Notes under the pieces: model-generated
The model's input: only the letters and a program-made list of their open reading frames with translations
What the model was told of the DNA's origin: nothing
The model's database searches: none
In this document: piece by piece, positions 8,801 to 14,148 of the stretch
Layout: each line of letters begins with the position of its first letter
Numbering within the stretch: position 1 is the first letter of the stretch
Assembly: GCA_913009865.1 (NCBI GenBank)
Contig: CAJVYK010000024.1
Coordinates: 1-16,562, forward strand
Length of the DNA stretch: 16,562 bases
Direction: 5' to 3'
Source of the DNA: an uncultured bacterium
GTDB lineage: Bacteria; Planctomycetota; Phycisphaerae; Sedimentisphaerales; Anaerobacaceae
Position numbers and translations under genes: made by a program

Positions 8801-9568
8801 CTTCATAGTTATAGAACCGGTACCTGTGCCCAGTTCTCCGCCGTTATCAACGGTGTGAAGGGCTGGGTCGGCCATTGCAACCTCAACAACTACATTGCTG
8901 GTTTCAGGGTCGCCGGTAATAAGCACGCTGTCGCCGGCAGCTAATAAAACGAAGTCGCCTATTAAGGCGCCTCTGTTAATGACGTTTCTACCGATAAGTG
9001 CTATCGCCTCGGCTTTGATTCTACTGCCTTCTTTAGTTTCTATGTCCCCAATTCCACCACCGGTAAACTGCATGGCCACTGTTGATTGTACGTTATTCCA
9101 TTCGCTATCCGATATATTAAGGCTGGAAGCGACAAGGTTACGGGCCAGGACATAAGCTTGAGGTCCGAAGACAATGCCTCGAGGATTAACGATAAAAACC
9201 GTTCCGTCGGCGTTGAGAGCGCCGTTGATACCCGTCGCCAGTCCATCAAGAGCATTAACCCTGTTCAGCACAGCATCGTCAACGCCCTGGACGATATTAA
9301 CTGTGTGATTACTACCAATATCGAAGTTGTTCCATTCGAAAATGCTACCGTCTGGTGCTATAACAGTGGTAGTATTGCCCGCAGTACCGGCAATTCCACC
9401 AAGAGTTGCAGTGTAAGCATCCGTACTCGGGTGCGCGTCTGCACCTGGATTCGGGTCGGCCAGTACGACCTTAGCTGGTATGCCGAAAAGCATTAAAGAG
9501 ACCATCCAGCAGGCCATCACCTGTCTAAAATAATACTTTTTCGAAATTTTTCTTACATTTTCCATCAT
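2837..9568 (-). CDS. Giant TpsA exoprotein (filamentous-haemagglutinin-like)
   Basis: This 2,243-residue secreted beta-helix protein would pass the outer membrane through the TpsB encoded just upstream. A long signal peptide (about 1-37, ending V-V-L-A) precedes the TPS recognition domain (about 38-155). That domain has the family marks F-E-W-N-N-F-D-I-G, N-R-V-N-A (102-106) and V-F-I-V-N-P-R-G-I-V-F-G (124-135; NPRG in place of the usual NPNG/NPNL). Residues about 260-1900 are beta-solenoid repeats rich in Asp, Gly, Thr and Leu ('D-L-T-L-x-A-G-D-D-I'), including three tandem 79-residue units (1108-1344). A less repetitive part follows, with a D-C-E-V-C motif. The last 154 residues form a domain shared with the small paralogue, carrying G-C-P-A-L and P-C-E-V-C. 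No membrane anchor or LPXTG-like signal is seen at the C-terminus. ATG-ATG start with AAGGGG upstream. The usual role of such proteins is adhesion or aggregation; the ligand here is unknown. Confidence 0.9.
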   Translation of the reverse strand: MMENVRKISKKYYFRQVMACWMVSLMLFGIPAKVVLADPNPGADAHPSTDAYTATLGGIAGTAGNTTTVIAPDGSIFEWNNFDIGSNHTVNIVQGVDDAVLNRVNALDGLATGINGALNADGTVFIVNPRGIVFGPQAYVLARNLVASSLNISDSEWNNVQSTVAMQFTGGGIGDIETKEGSRIKAEAIALIGRNVINRGALIGDFVLLAAGDSVLITGDPETSNVVVEVAMADPALHTVDNGGELGTGTGSITMKNSVDAEIKGVILAAGDIFSTAIEGVEFLRAEAKRDITLNGAITADGDITLLANADVSGIGDVDAEVLTAGGTVEISASDTTINLHDDVTANVDILLNNNTVADDGITLDAGQDVIVGDGAADGTTLTGEGALTVAADRDITLGGDVTAAGDLILDAGDDIYAHGKLTTTDGSMGNINLYVLGGETIHLFGNVTADVTDGGSIFLHNNTQVASDVTLKAGLDVTLDDGKTMTGAGALTIEGDRDITLGGKVTAGGDLTLKADADTINFEPGYTVGGLMWAKGDLKTTNDDIDIYGYNIKLDGVLVEAASDLTLHNDTRAADNLTLKAGNNVESKSHLTALDKLTIEAGDLTSTPGGEMTIHSIGMDTDGSTLTLRQNNKLDLEQNIETWDNRTNTHLVAESTADSVTSEAAAKWKDITATAYEDVILSDISGNITTLNLYAETRDIKITAENGKLYAEGTVDAGRDVIITATDEASDAIFLYDDVDADRDIWLNNNTWAADGVTLDAGQDVRVGYSENLDLYQPKTLTGEGDLTVEADRHITLGGAVAVSDSFGGDLVLRADADIDDDGDMTAYGTIDNPGGSIDIYSSDSTTELYDDVTASVDIKLHNNTWVADAKTLDAGHDVTALETLTGEGVLDVIAGRDVQLKKNVATGDDLTITASRDIKLNQVSGITESAGSMTLNADKDNLVGGDGHVYAHGLLKTTNTLNGNMTIESDCTSYIYAGAESAGEMTIIADYGNNWAPSGWDFGAVSVISGLLKTTNPANGDMTVKAAGDIQLNTTLVSADAAGNMLLEADTGGNGADMRVSGNLLAGGDIDLYSSDNTTYLGGDLVQAAGNVTLHNNTELNGGALQRIDAESGTLWAKGTLTKTGSGDLTLAGDAAIDLDGTVDVEAGSLYIEDDFSATGDLLANDDVTFNGSTVNGILDGTSNQRIDAESGTLWANGTLTKTGSGDLTLAGDAAIDLDGTVEVQDGSLFIEDDFSATGDLLANDDVTFEGSIVNGELDGDIDQTIEATTGTLHATGTLTKTGTGDLTLAGETDIDLDGTVEVQDGSLFIEDDFSAAADLIASENITFEGSIVNATLDGSVDQKIEAENGQFYASGWIHKTGDGNLDIFGGYNGPLGTTWPLNYSVWTHDVIVDNGELTIEGNACVRLEGDIYSLLNMWLTANADGIDSDVEQPGDLPRDYLIHFNPSAGSATIVSEFGDIDMSAQDDVIYLDGGDNMPDAYVSAGGDILLRDWTWVQYSNKLEAGDDIVLAAGEQIHANGSLTLEAVDDIILGVTDVDNHWVNPDVGTAGDVSAARDLTLDAGDDIYAHGELSTTNSGAITATAVDNINLYHTPKSADADGTLTLAAGGNLYAAGSLEGNMSLSGYDVTVDGDVTSHGILDVTAGRNIRLKSNVTSVGNMTIYADDNIYLNQSSGNTESGGNMTLTTDEYDITAYGMLSTTSGGGGAITATAGYDIVLSATPVSAQADGDLTLDADDDIDVEGDLISNNGSIEFSSSDWTTYLAGDVTAAVDVTFNNTTLFDGDDDQKVDAQTGMITANSWLWKDSDWGSLYLEAAGDISLVDAVGASYGGVSIISETGKIFTPDEFGDETDTLNVYIEGYSDQLEGAGVSLPYGPGKAAIVIMSAKDLKLGPDAELVAEGLYNATGAVDDREGVAFLDAPATIGGILRDEGDPFDVAIYVASKSGNVDVSSPVSIGSGEFDEDCEVCEYESKGAMVIDAFDTVTFDGDVPGGLFETSLADGDVGDRLEVVSRRSEWLFQAVGRLPYAGGGGPFPTGYNYVLRGAGADNPSIGNDAPAWVLENPMPAAPLYTEAGEPVEKQEFGEGGCPALMVWLSDEIGVPAEDIQIFIANTFALSTDTQPCEVCARLKNAADILDDDAMTAALTQVVNEFITTPAPPSEEQMASIATAFADHAGDGTYYAAAGEWIDALVTYVSIMTDEMGWSAGDSVAMLLAKHGLPEGTDATVVAYVQSRLAAIGG
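2840..3301 (-). other. Conserved C-terminal Cys-containing domain, TpsA copy
   Basis: The final 154 residues of TpsA, from G-C-P-A-L-M-V-W-L to the end, are clearly homologous to a segment of the small paralogue at 12496-12972. By eye, 35 of the first 44 positions are identical, including three cysteines (G-C-P and P-C-E-V-C), and P-P-S-E-E-Q-M-A and Y-A-A-A-G-x-W-x-D-A-L-V recur later. The domain is predicted mainly helical, unlike the beta-solenoid before it. I know no named family for it. Confidence 0.75.
5537..6247 (-). repeat. Three tandem 237-bp (79-residue) units inside tpsA
   Basis: Three back-to-back units (6011-6247, 5774-6010, 5537-5773) each encode 79 residues beginning Q-(R/T/K)-I-(D/E)-A and containing L-T-K-T-G-x-G-D-L-T-L-A-G and I-E-D-D-F-S-A. 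A degenerate fourth copy starts at 5536. The first two copies are nearly identical at DNA level, so they arose by recent duplication or are kept alike by recombination. Copy number could vary between strains. Confidence 0.9.
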
Positions 9569-9630
9569 TACTTCCCCTTATTAAAATTAACTGTCATCTA
9601 TTTCAGCTCCCTCTATACACTGTATATCCT

Positions 9631-9648
9631 CCCGACTACGCAGTCGGG
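9631..9648 (-). promoter_or_regulatory. Intergenic hairpin between tpsB and tpsA
   Basis: CCCGACT and AGTCGGG form a perfect 7-bp stem with a 4-nt loop, 12 nt after the tpsB stop. No T-run follows on the minus strand, so it is not a normal terminator. A 13-nt palindrome (TATACA-C-TGTATA, 9614-9626) lies just downstream. It may stabilise or mark a processing point between the tpsB and tpsA parts of the message and so set their ratio; this is inference. Confidence 0.4.
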
Positions 9649-9660
9649 CAAAATTTTCTT

Positions 9661-11631
9661 TTACCATCGCATTATAAGACTGATGTTCAATCTGCCCTTG
9701 CCTTTCCTGGTGTCAGCAGTTGCTCTGAGCGGATAGCCGTAATATACGCCCCCGCTGAAATTGTTCCCGAGTTCGACAATCGTACCAACGCCTGCCGAAA
9801 ACATCTCCGTATAGGCCTTTTCTGTTGCGAGAGGACGTCTTATCTTAGCTCGGCCGTAATCAAAAAAGGCCAACGGAGCAAGCTTTCTAAGGAAGGGTTT
9901 GCCGGTTTTAGCCTGCGTTTGCTCTGAGCCGGCTCTGGCTTTTTCCTTGAATTCGTCATATTTCACCAGGTCGAACTCATATTGAGCTGATGCAAGCACA
10001 CCGCCATCGGCAACAACTTCATACTCATCATAGCCTCTGACGGAGTACATTCCTCCGAAGGTAGTCATCTTCGCAGGAACCAATCTTTCGTTGGAGCCAA
10101 TCCAGCGGAAGGTGCTGCTGAGTCGGTCTATCTTATCGGTGTCCAGATATTGGCTGTGAGTAGCGGAGGCAGTGTAAACACTAAAATCAGACTTGGCATT
10201 CGTACGGGCCGTTCCAAACTCGGCCCCACTGGACCCGCCGCCCATACTCTCAACCCGGTCAAAACCGAAAGAGGTATTCGACATATCATCTGAGCGACGC
10301 AGGTTAAGTCCCCATCCCCACAGCCAAAACTTAACGTCGGTTCCCAATATACCCGGGAACAGCGAAGGGGTAACCTTGCTTCTTACATGTTCTAAACTGC
10401 CTTTGATATCGAAGAACCAACCATTCGTCTGTAAGAGATTGTAACGCAATATACCGCCGTAGAAATCACCGTTACCAATGAAATCTACAATGCCGGATTC
10501 CGGGTTTATATCGAACTGGCTGTACCCGCCGTAAAGGTTAAAACGCAGCCGAGGCCCGAGGAGTGGAAAATCGTAACTGCCGTACAAAGAGTAATTCTTG
10601 TCCCAGTCTGATTCGGGCGGGGCCTGATAAATCGCAGTGAATGTGTCATCAAAACCCAAAAGATTAGTATTGATAAGGCCAACCCTCGGCATCCATTGTC
10701 TGTCTCTGGTGCCGGAGTTATCTATCTGAAGGAAATAATGCCACGGATCCGCTTCGTAAATATCATACTCCACGGCAAGCGACTTGGGGTCGGCACCTTT
10801 CGTTACAACTGCAGAAACATATCTGTCCGGATTGAGGTTGAGAAGGTTGACAAAATCATCCAGCTCTTTCTTATTTGCTACCTGCCCTGCTTTAATCGGC
10901 GACCACTTCTGTACGGCAGAGGAACGCAGATAGCCTTTTTCCACTTCATTCTGGTTGGGGTCGTACGATTTGACCGTAACGTCAGTGACTGTGGCCTCGA
11001 GAACTTCTATAGCTAATATCTCATCCTGTAACTCTTTGCCGTCCTTAAGCGCCTCTGCGGGTACATACACATATATGCCGGCGTAATTCCGGGCCTGGTA
11101 AACCGAGAGAATATACTGGGTAAAGCCCTGAATGGTTCTTGTGGAAACCTCTCGAGGCTGGCCCGGCTGCAAAATTATGTCGTGGAGAGTTCTAAAATCG
11201 TAAAGGTAGTTGCTCTCCGCCTGGTCCAGTGGCTTGCCGGAGACGTTATAAATCAAAGGCATATTCTCCAACAATACGTCAGTTGATATCAGGGTATTAC
11301 CGCTGATGCGTATTTGCTTTACGGTTAAGCGTGGAGTTGTATCTTCAGGCAGATTCAGTTGTGCAATCTGCTCCTTGAGTTTGGCTTTAGCTTCTTCGAT
11401 AGCATCTCGCTTAGCTTTTGCGGCGGCCTCTCGTTTGGCTTTTGCGGCGGCTTCTCGTTTGGCTTTCAGTGCCTGGGCTTTCCTGGCTTTTTCCTCCTGC
11501 TTCAGTTGGGCTTTAGTCTTGGCTGATGCCGGCTGAGAAACCCCCTGAGTAGTAGCCACGGCATAAGCCATAAAACCTAAGCAAAGAAAAACAATGAACA
11601 CCATTCTTCTTACTTTATTTACACTATCCAT
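9661..11631 (-). CDS. TpsB outer-membrane transporter (FhaC/ShlB/HecB family)
   Basis: This 656-residue protein forms the 16-strand barrel that exports the partner TpsA. A signal peptide (about 1-26, ending A-Y-A-V-A) is followed by an unusual Lys/Ala-rich helical stretch (about 39-90). POTRA domains then span about 101-210 and 212-292 (start R-L-T-V-K-Q-I-R-I-S-G-N). The barrel runs from about 298 to the end. The diagnostic loop-6 motif V-R-G-Y is at 531-534, F-F-D-Y-G at 589-593, and the chain ends N-I-S-L-I-M-R-W. The terminal aromatic residue is typical of BAM-assembled barrels. Family members are usually about 550-590 residues; the excess is the Lys/Ala segment and an insertion in the first POTRA. 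The ATG at 11631 has AAGGAG 7 nt upstream. The tpsA start lies 92 bp after its stop, so the two are one transcription unit led by the promoter at 11836-11864. Confidence 0.93.
   Translation of the reverse strand: MDSVNKVRRMVFIVFLCLGFMAYAVATTQGVSQPASAKTKAQLKQEEKARKAQALKAKREAAAKAKREAAAKAKRDAIEEAKAKLKEQIAQLNLPEDTTPRLTVKQIRISGNTLISTDVLLENMPLIYNVSGKPLDQAESNYLYDFRTLHDIILQPGQPREVSTRTIQGFTQYILSVYQARNYAGIYVYVPAEALKDGKELQDEILAIEVLEATVTDVTVKSYDPNQNEVEKGYLRSSAVQKWSPIKAGQVANKKELDDFVNLLNLNPDRYVSAVVTKGADPKSLAVEYDIYEADPWHYFLQIDNSGTRDRQWMPRVGLINTNLLGFDDTFTAIYQAPPESDWDKNYSLYGSYDFPLLGPRLRFNLYGGYSQFDINPESGIVDFIGNGDFYGGILRYNLLQTNGWFFDIKGSLEHVRSKVTPSLFPGILGTDVKFWLWGWGLNLRRSDDMSNTSFGFDRVESMGGGSSGAEFGTARTNAKSDFSVYTASATHSQYLDTDKIDRLSSTFRWIGSNERLVPAKMTTFGGMYSVRGYDEYEVVADGGVLASAQYEFDLVKYDEFKEKARAGSEQTQAKTGKPFLRKLAPLAFFDYGRAKIRRPLATEKAYTEMFSAGVGTIVELGNNFSGGVYYGYPLRATADTRKGKGRLNISLIMRW
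11416..11463 (-). repeat. Two tandem 24-bp copies in tpsB (K-R-E-A-A-A-K-A)
   Basis: Two 24-bp copies (11416-11439 and 11440-11463) differ at one base and encode an 8-residue Lys/Ala/Glu unit in the segment between signal peptide and POTRA. The unit favours a straight charged helix and its copy number could change by slippage. Confidence 0.8.
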
Positions 11632-11731
11632 AACTTTCTCCTTAAATTGACCCGAATACCAATTAGTTTAAAAAACGTCTCAGACGAATCATTGAATTAT
11701 CCATAATGCAAGAACTGAAACAATAAGTCGC

Positions 11732-11747
11732 CACACAGCAATTAGGT
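11732..11747. repeat. 16-bp direct repeat, copy 1 (downstream of tpsB promoter)
   Basis: CACACAGCAATTAGGT here is identical to 11982-11997, the two being exactly 250 bp apart on either side of the tpsB promoter. It could be a pair of regulator-binding sites or a chance survivor of a duplication. Confidence 0.5.
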
Positions 11748-11835
11748 ATTCAAGGGCCAATCATTAAGGTCAGCGATATTTCGTGCCGAGTCACTGGAAT
11801 CGTACATACACCCTTTCCGCATTGCCCATTTTAAC

Positions 11836-11864
11836 ATTATACTATTTCCATGGATGGACTTCAA
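11836..11864 (-). promoter_or_regulatory. Promoter of the tpsB-tpsA operon
   Basis: Minus-strand TTGAAG (11859-11864) and a perfect TATAAT (11836-11841) are separated by 17 nt. Directly upstream is GGCAATTTAGGTA, nearly the same as the sequence at the same place before the small tpsA-like gene promoter. Transcription would begin near 11829, about 198 nt before tpsB. Confidence 0.7.
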
Positions 11865-11981
11865 TACCTAAATTGCCCATGTTGACAACTTTCCCATATT
11901 TATTCTCCCTCGCCAGATGGACTTTTTAACACTTTTTGAGCACCATTCAACACCGCAATCAAGGTTTCGGATACCGATTTA

Positions 11982-11997
11982 CACACAGCAATTAGGT
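11982..11997. repeat. 16-bp direct repeat, copy 2 (upstream of tpsB promoter)
   Basis: Identical to 11732-11747. On the transcribed (minus) strand it reads ACCTAATTGCTGTGTG and lies about 120 bp upstream of the -35 element, a distance compatible with an activator site acting by looping. Confidence 0.5.
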
Positions 11998-12225
11998 GCC
12001 CAATGAACATAATGCTCCACAATTTCACCCGCAGCAAGAGCCTCGGTGTGAACTTCCAATCGCCTAATTAAGAAATGAGGATACAGAACCAAAGAAAAAA
12101 AATAAAGAAAAAAATAGTGTTTTTTGAGTTTTTTTTGTGGTTATTAGTACTGATAACGATGCTTCAAGAGGTTTCTTCGACCGAAAATCATGCTTGACAT
12201 CGGGACGGATAGAACTGTGACTCTA

Positions 12226-12273
12226 TCAAAACTAAAATCCTGTCCCCCCGCCCCCAAAGGGGGACAGGATTTT
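12226..12273 (-). terminator. Intrinsic terminator of the small tpsA-like gene
   Basis: AAAATCCTGTCCCCC (12234-12248) and GGGGGACAGGATTTT (12259-12273) form a perfect 15-bp stem with a 10-nt loop, 16 nt after the stop codon on the minus strand. It is followed by TTTT after two bases. The core CCTGTCCCC/GGGGACAGG is the same as in the terminator of the giant tpsA, and the stretch between hairpin and stop codon (ATAACCAATTAT) is also shared. Confidence 0.85.
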
Positions 12274-12288
12274 GAGATAACCAATTAT

Positions 12289-14052
12289 CTATCCTACTTT
12301 CAGCTTGACCAGGGTGGCAAGTATCGCACCCACGGCGCCCAAGATTCCCAAACCACCGAATATGTAGATGGGCTTAGTAGAAGTACGTACAATCGAGGCG
12401 CCTGCGACAGCACGTCTTACAGATGCTTCCTTACGGAATGGCTGCGGATTTCGTGGTTCAGGAGATTTATGACGGCTGATATTGCTGCGAGAAAGCATAA
12501 GAGCTGCCAGTCGCACCTGAACAAACATAATAAGACTTGCGTCGCCATCCTCTATTGCAGGTACAACGTACTTGTTCGCAACAAGCGTTACGGCCTCATC
12601 TTCCGGCAATCCTATCTCAGTGGTCAAGATGCCGACGTATTCTACGAGGGCATCAAGCCATTGTCCGGCTGCGGCGTAATGTGTCCCGTCGGAGATGTCA
12701 CGGTAACGTGCTAATGCCTGGCCAATTAAGGCCATCTGTTCCTCGGAAGGTGGTGCGGATGGCTGGACAAACTCATTAACCACCTGAGCCAGAGCAGCCA
12801 TCTTAGTGCCGTCTGCATCTTCTAAAATGGTAGCGGAGTCTTTGAGTCTTGCACATATCTCGCACGGTTGTATGTCTGAAGACAAGGCAAAGATATTTGC
12901 TACATAAATCTGGATATCTTCTTCCGGAACTCCAATCTCTTCCGCCAACCATACCATCAAAGCGGGGCAACCGCCTTCTACGAATGCGACTTCTTCAAAT
13001 CCTGGAACTACTGTCTGCGGAAGAGGCGCCGGCTCAGATTGAATTTCAGACGTCAGTTCAGACTGAATATCAGATTCCGGATTGGGCTGTCCGGGTCTGG
13101 AGCCACCAGCCATACCACCACCAACACCACAACCCTGATTGCCCGTACAGATATTACCTAATCCGTTACCATGGTTGCCCTCACCCCAGTGACCTTTGCT
13201 CACATCGTTACAGCATCCAGGGTTTCCATCACCTTCTCCGAGGTGACGGCCACCGTGGACAGGGTTGGGGCCTTTGGCACCGATTTGGTCCGGTACAGGA
13301 AGCGATATTGACAGAGTGTCAATGTTTGCAATAGCACTGGAAAAAACATCGCCAGCGGCAAGAACTACTTTTCCGCCTACCGCATTGACTGAATGCTCGC
13401 TGGGAACTGTCCGCACCTGTGGACAATGCAGCTTAACGACAACATTGCTGCCGGGCCGATAAAGAAACACAGCAGCGTTGTCAACAACTGCCGCAACATA
13501 TCCGTTTGGATTGTCCATAGTGCCTGTGTTACTGACATTTTTGCTGCCAAGATGAACACTCTGGGCAATGCTGCCGCCATGGTTACCTGCCGTGGCCACA
13601 TTGCTCATTGCTCCTGCACCTTTTGATATCCCATTAGCTTTTAGACCGGCAGTGCCTACGATTACACCGGCGGGATTAGCGAAAACCATATTGTTACCGG
13701 CAGCGGAAGCACTCCCACCGTGCGGATTAGGGATATTGCAAAGGTTGGTTACCGACTGATTGATTCCGACTCCACCAGTACCAATGATCATACCGGCTGG
13801 GCTGGGTCCACTGTGCGGATTGGGGATATTGCCAAGGCTGGTTATCGACGGATTGATTCCGACCCCGCCAGTACCAATGATCATACCGACCGGATTAACT
13901 CCACTGTGCGGATTGCCGCTCATAACCCCTTTGCCTCCGGGGTTTGCTGGTGCAACTGAAAGTGACATATTGAAAAATATACAGCACGTCAGAAAGTATG
14001 TGACCGTCCGCCAAAAACAATACCTTTTTGAGAATTTTATTAGCAGTTTCAT
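12289..14052 (-). CDS. Small TpsA-like exoprotein with C-terminal membrane segment
   Basis: This 587-residue paralogue of the giant TpsA lacks its beta-helix. The signal peptide (about 1-36) resembles that of TpsA (F-S-K-R-Y-C-F-W against I-S-K-K-Y-Y-F-R). Three TPS-like motifs follow: two N-P-x-G-M-I-I-G-T-G-G-V-G-I-N copies in a 31-residue tandem repeat and one V-F-A-N-P-A-G-V-I-V-G. Next comes a stretch matching TpsA just after its TPS domain (V-V-L-A-A-G-D-V-F-S-S-A-I). A Gly/Asn/Pro-rich linker with several Cys precedes the shared Cys domain (12496-12972). A basic segment and a final hydrophobic helix (about 562-582, I-F-G-G-L-G-I-L-G-A-V-G-A) end the protein. I start at the ATG at 14052, with GGAGGAGGA 7 nt upstream; the open frame to 14175 begins with TTG and lacks a site. 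It precedes tpsB on the same strand with its own promoter and terminator. A function as anchor, regulator or second substrate of TpsB is inference. Confidence 0.8.
   Translation of the reverse strand: MKLLIKFSKRYCFWRTVTYFLTCCIFFNMSLSVAPANPGGKGVMSGNPHSGVNPVGMIIGTGGVGINPSITSLGNIPNPHSGPSPAGMIIGTGGVGINQSVTNLCNIPNPHGGSASAAGNNMVFANPAGVIVGTAGLKANGISKGAGAMSNVATAGNHGGSIAQSVHLGSKNVSNTGTMDNPNGYVAAVVDNAAVFLYRPGSNVVVKLHCPQVRTVPSEHSVNAVGGKVVLAAGDVFSSAIANIDTLSISLPVPDQIGAKGPNPVHGGRHLGEGDGNPGCCNDVSKGHWGEGNHGNGLGNICTGNQGCGVGGGMAGGSRPGQPNPESDIQSELTSEIQSEPAPLPQTVVPGFEEVAFVEGGCPALMVWLAEEIGVPEEDIQIYVANIFALSSDIQPCEICARLKDSATILEDADGTKMAALAQVVNEFVQPSAPPSEEQMALIGQALARYRDISDGTHYAAAGQWLDALVEYVGILTTEIGLPEDEAVTLVANKYVVPAIEDGDASLIMFVQVRLAALMLSRSNISRHKSPEPRNPQPFRKEASVRRAVAGASIVRTSTKPIYIFGGLGILGAVGAILATLVKLKVG
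12496..12972 (-). other. Conserved C-terminal Cys-containing domain, small-paralogue copy
   Basis: About 159 residues from G-C-P-A-L-M-V-W-L correspond to the end of the giant TpsA, with the same three cysteines (G-C-P; P-C-E-I-C) and several conserved acidic and aromatic positions. Unlike in TpsA the chain continues for about 68 more residues into a basic linker and a transmembrane helix. Confidence 0.75.
13729..13914 (-). repeat. Two tandem 93-bp (31-residue) units in the small tpsA-like gene
   Basis: Units 13822-13914 and 13729-13821 each start N-P-H-S-G and contain G-M-I-I-G-T-G-G-V-G-I-N. A third truncated start (N-P-H-G-G, at 13728) follows. The repeated core looks like a degenerate version of the TPS-domain N-P-x-G turn. 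Confidence 0.85.
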
Positions 14053-14120
14053 ACCTATTCCTCCTCCAATACCGTTAAAGAAAGCTTGAATCGAGTCATC
14101 AAATCCCCACCCTGTAAAGC

Positions 14121-14148
14121 TGAAAAAACCGGTTGCTCCACAGCAACC
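14121..14148 (-). promoter_or_regulatory. Terminator-like hairpin in the leader of the small tpsA-like gene (possible attenuator)
   Basis: On the minus strand GGTTGCT-GTGG-AGCAACC forms a perfect 7-bp stem, followed after two bases by TTTTTT. It lies between the promoter (14235-14263) and the start codon (14052). It therefore has the form of an intrinsic terminator inside the 5' leader, which could abort transcription unless overridden. No competing antiterminator was identified. Confidence 0.45.

Larger units (their letters stand above)
11632..12288. other. 657-bp spacer with the tpsB promoter, no gene
   Basis: No supported gene is present. It holds the terminator of the small tpsA-like gene (12234-12273), an A-tract/T-tract block (about 12090-12138), two copies of a 16-bp direct repeat 250 bp apart (11732-11747, 11982-11997), the tpsB promoter (11836-11864) and a leader of about 200 nt before tpsB. 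In that leader CGTC-TGA-GACG followed by six T on the minus strand (11671-11687) is a weak terminator-like element. The long leader suggests control of tpsB after transcription initiation, but I cannot name a riboswitch class. Confidence 0.5.

Noticed and set aside
2837..9568. CRISPR array in the repeat-rich region of tpsA
   Set aside because: Repeats are 237 bp, in frame, contiguous and without unique spacers; they are protein-coding tandem repeats.
11868..11897. Nine-codon frame with a good ribosome-binding site upstream of tpsB (M-G-K-L-S-T-W-A-I)
   Set aside because: It lies upstream of the predicted tpsB transcription start and overlaps the box before the -35, so it is probably a chance frame.
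12190..12714. Plus-strand open frame of 174 codons over the terminator and the small tpsA-like gene
   Set aside because: It runs through a perfect terminator hairpin and antisense to the conserved Cys domain, and has no recognisable protein features.
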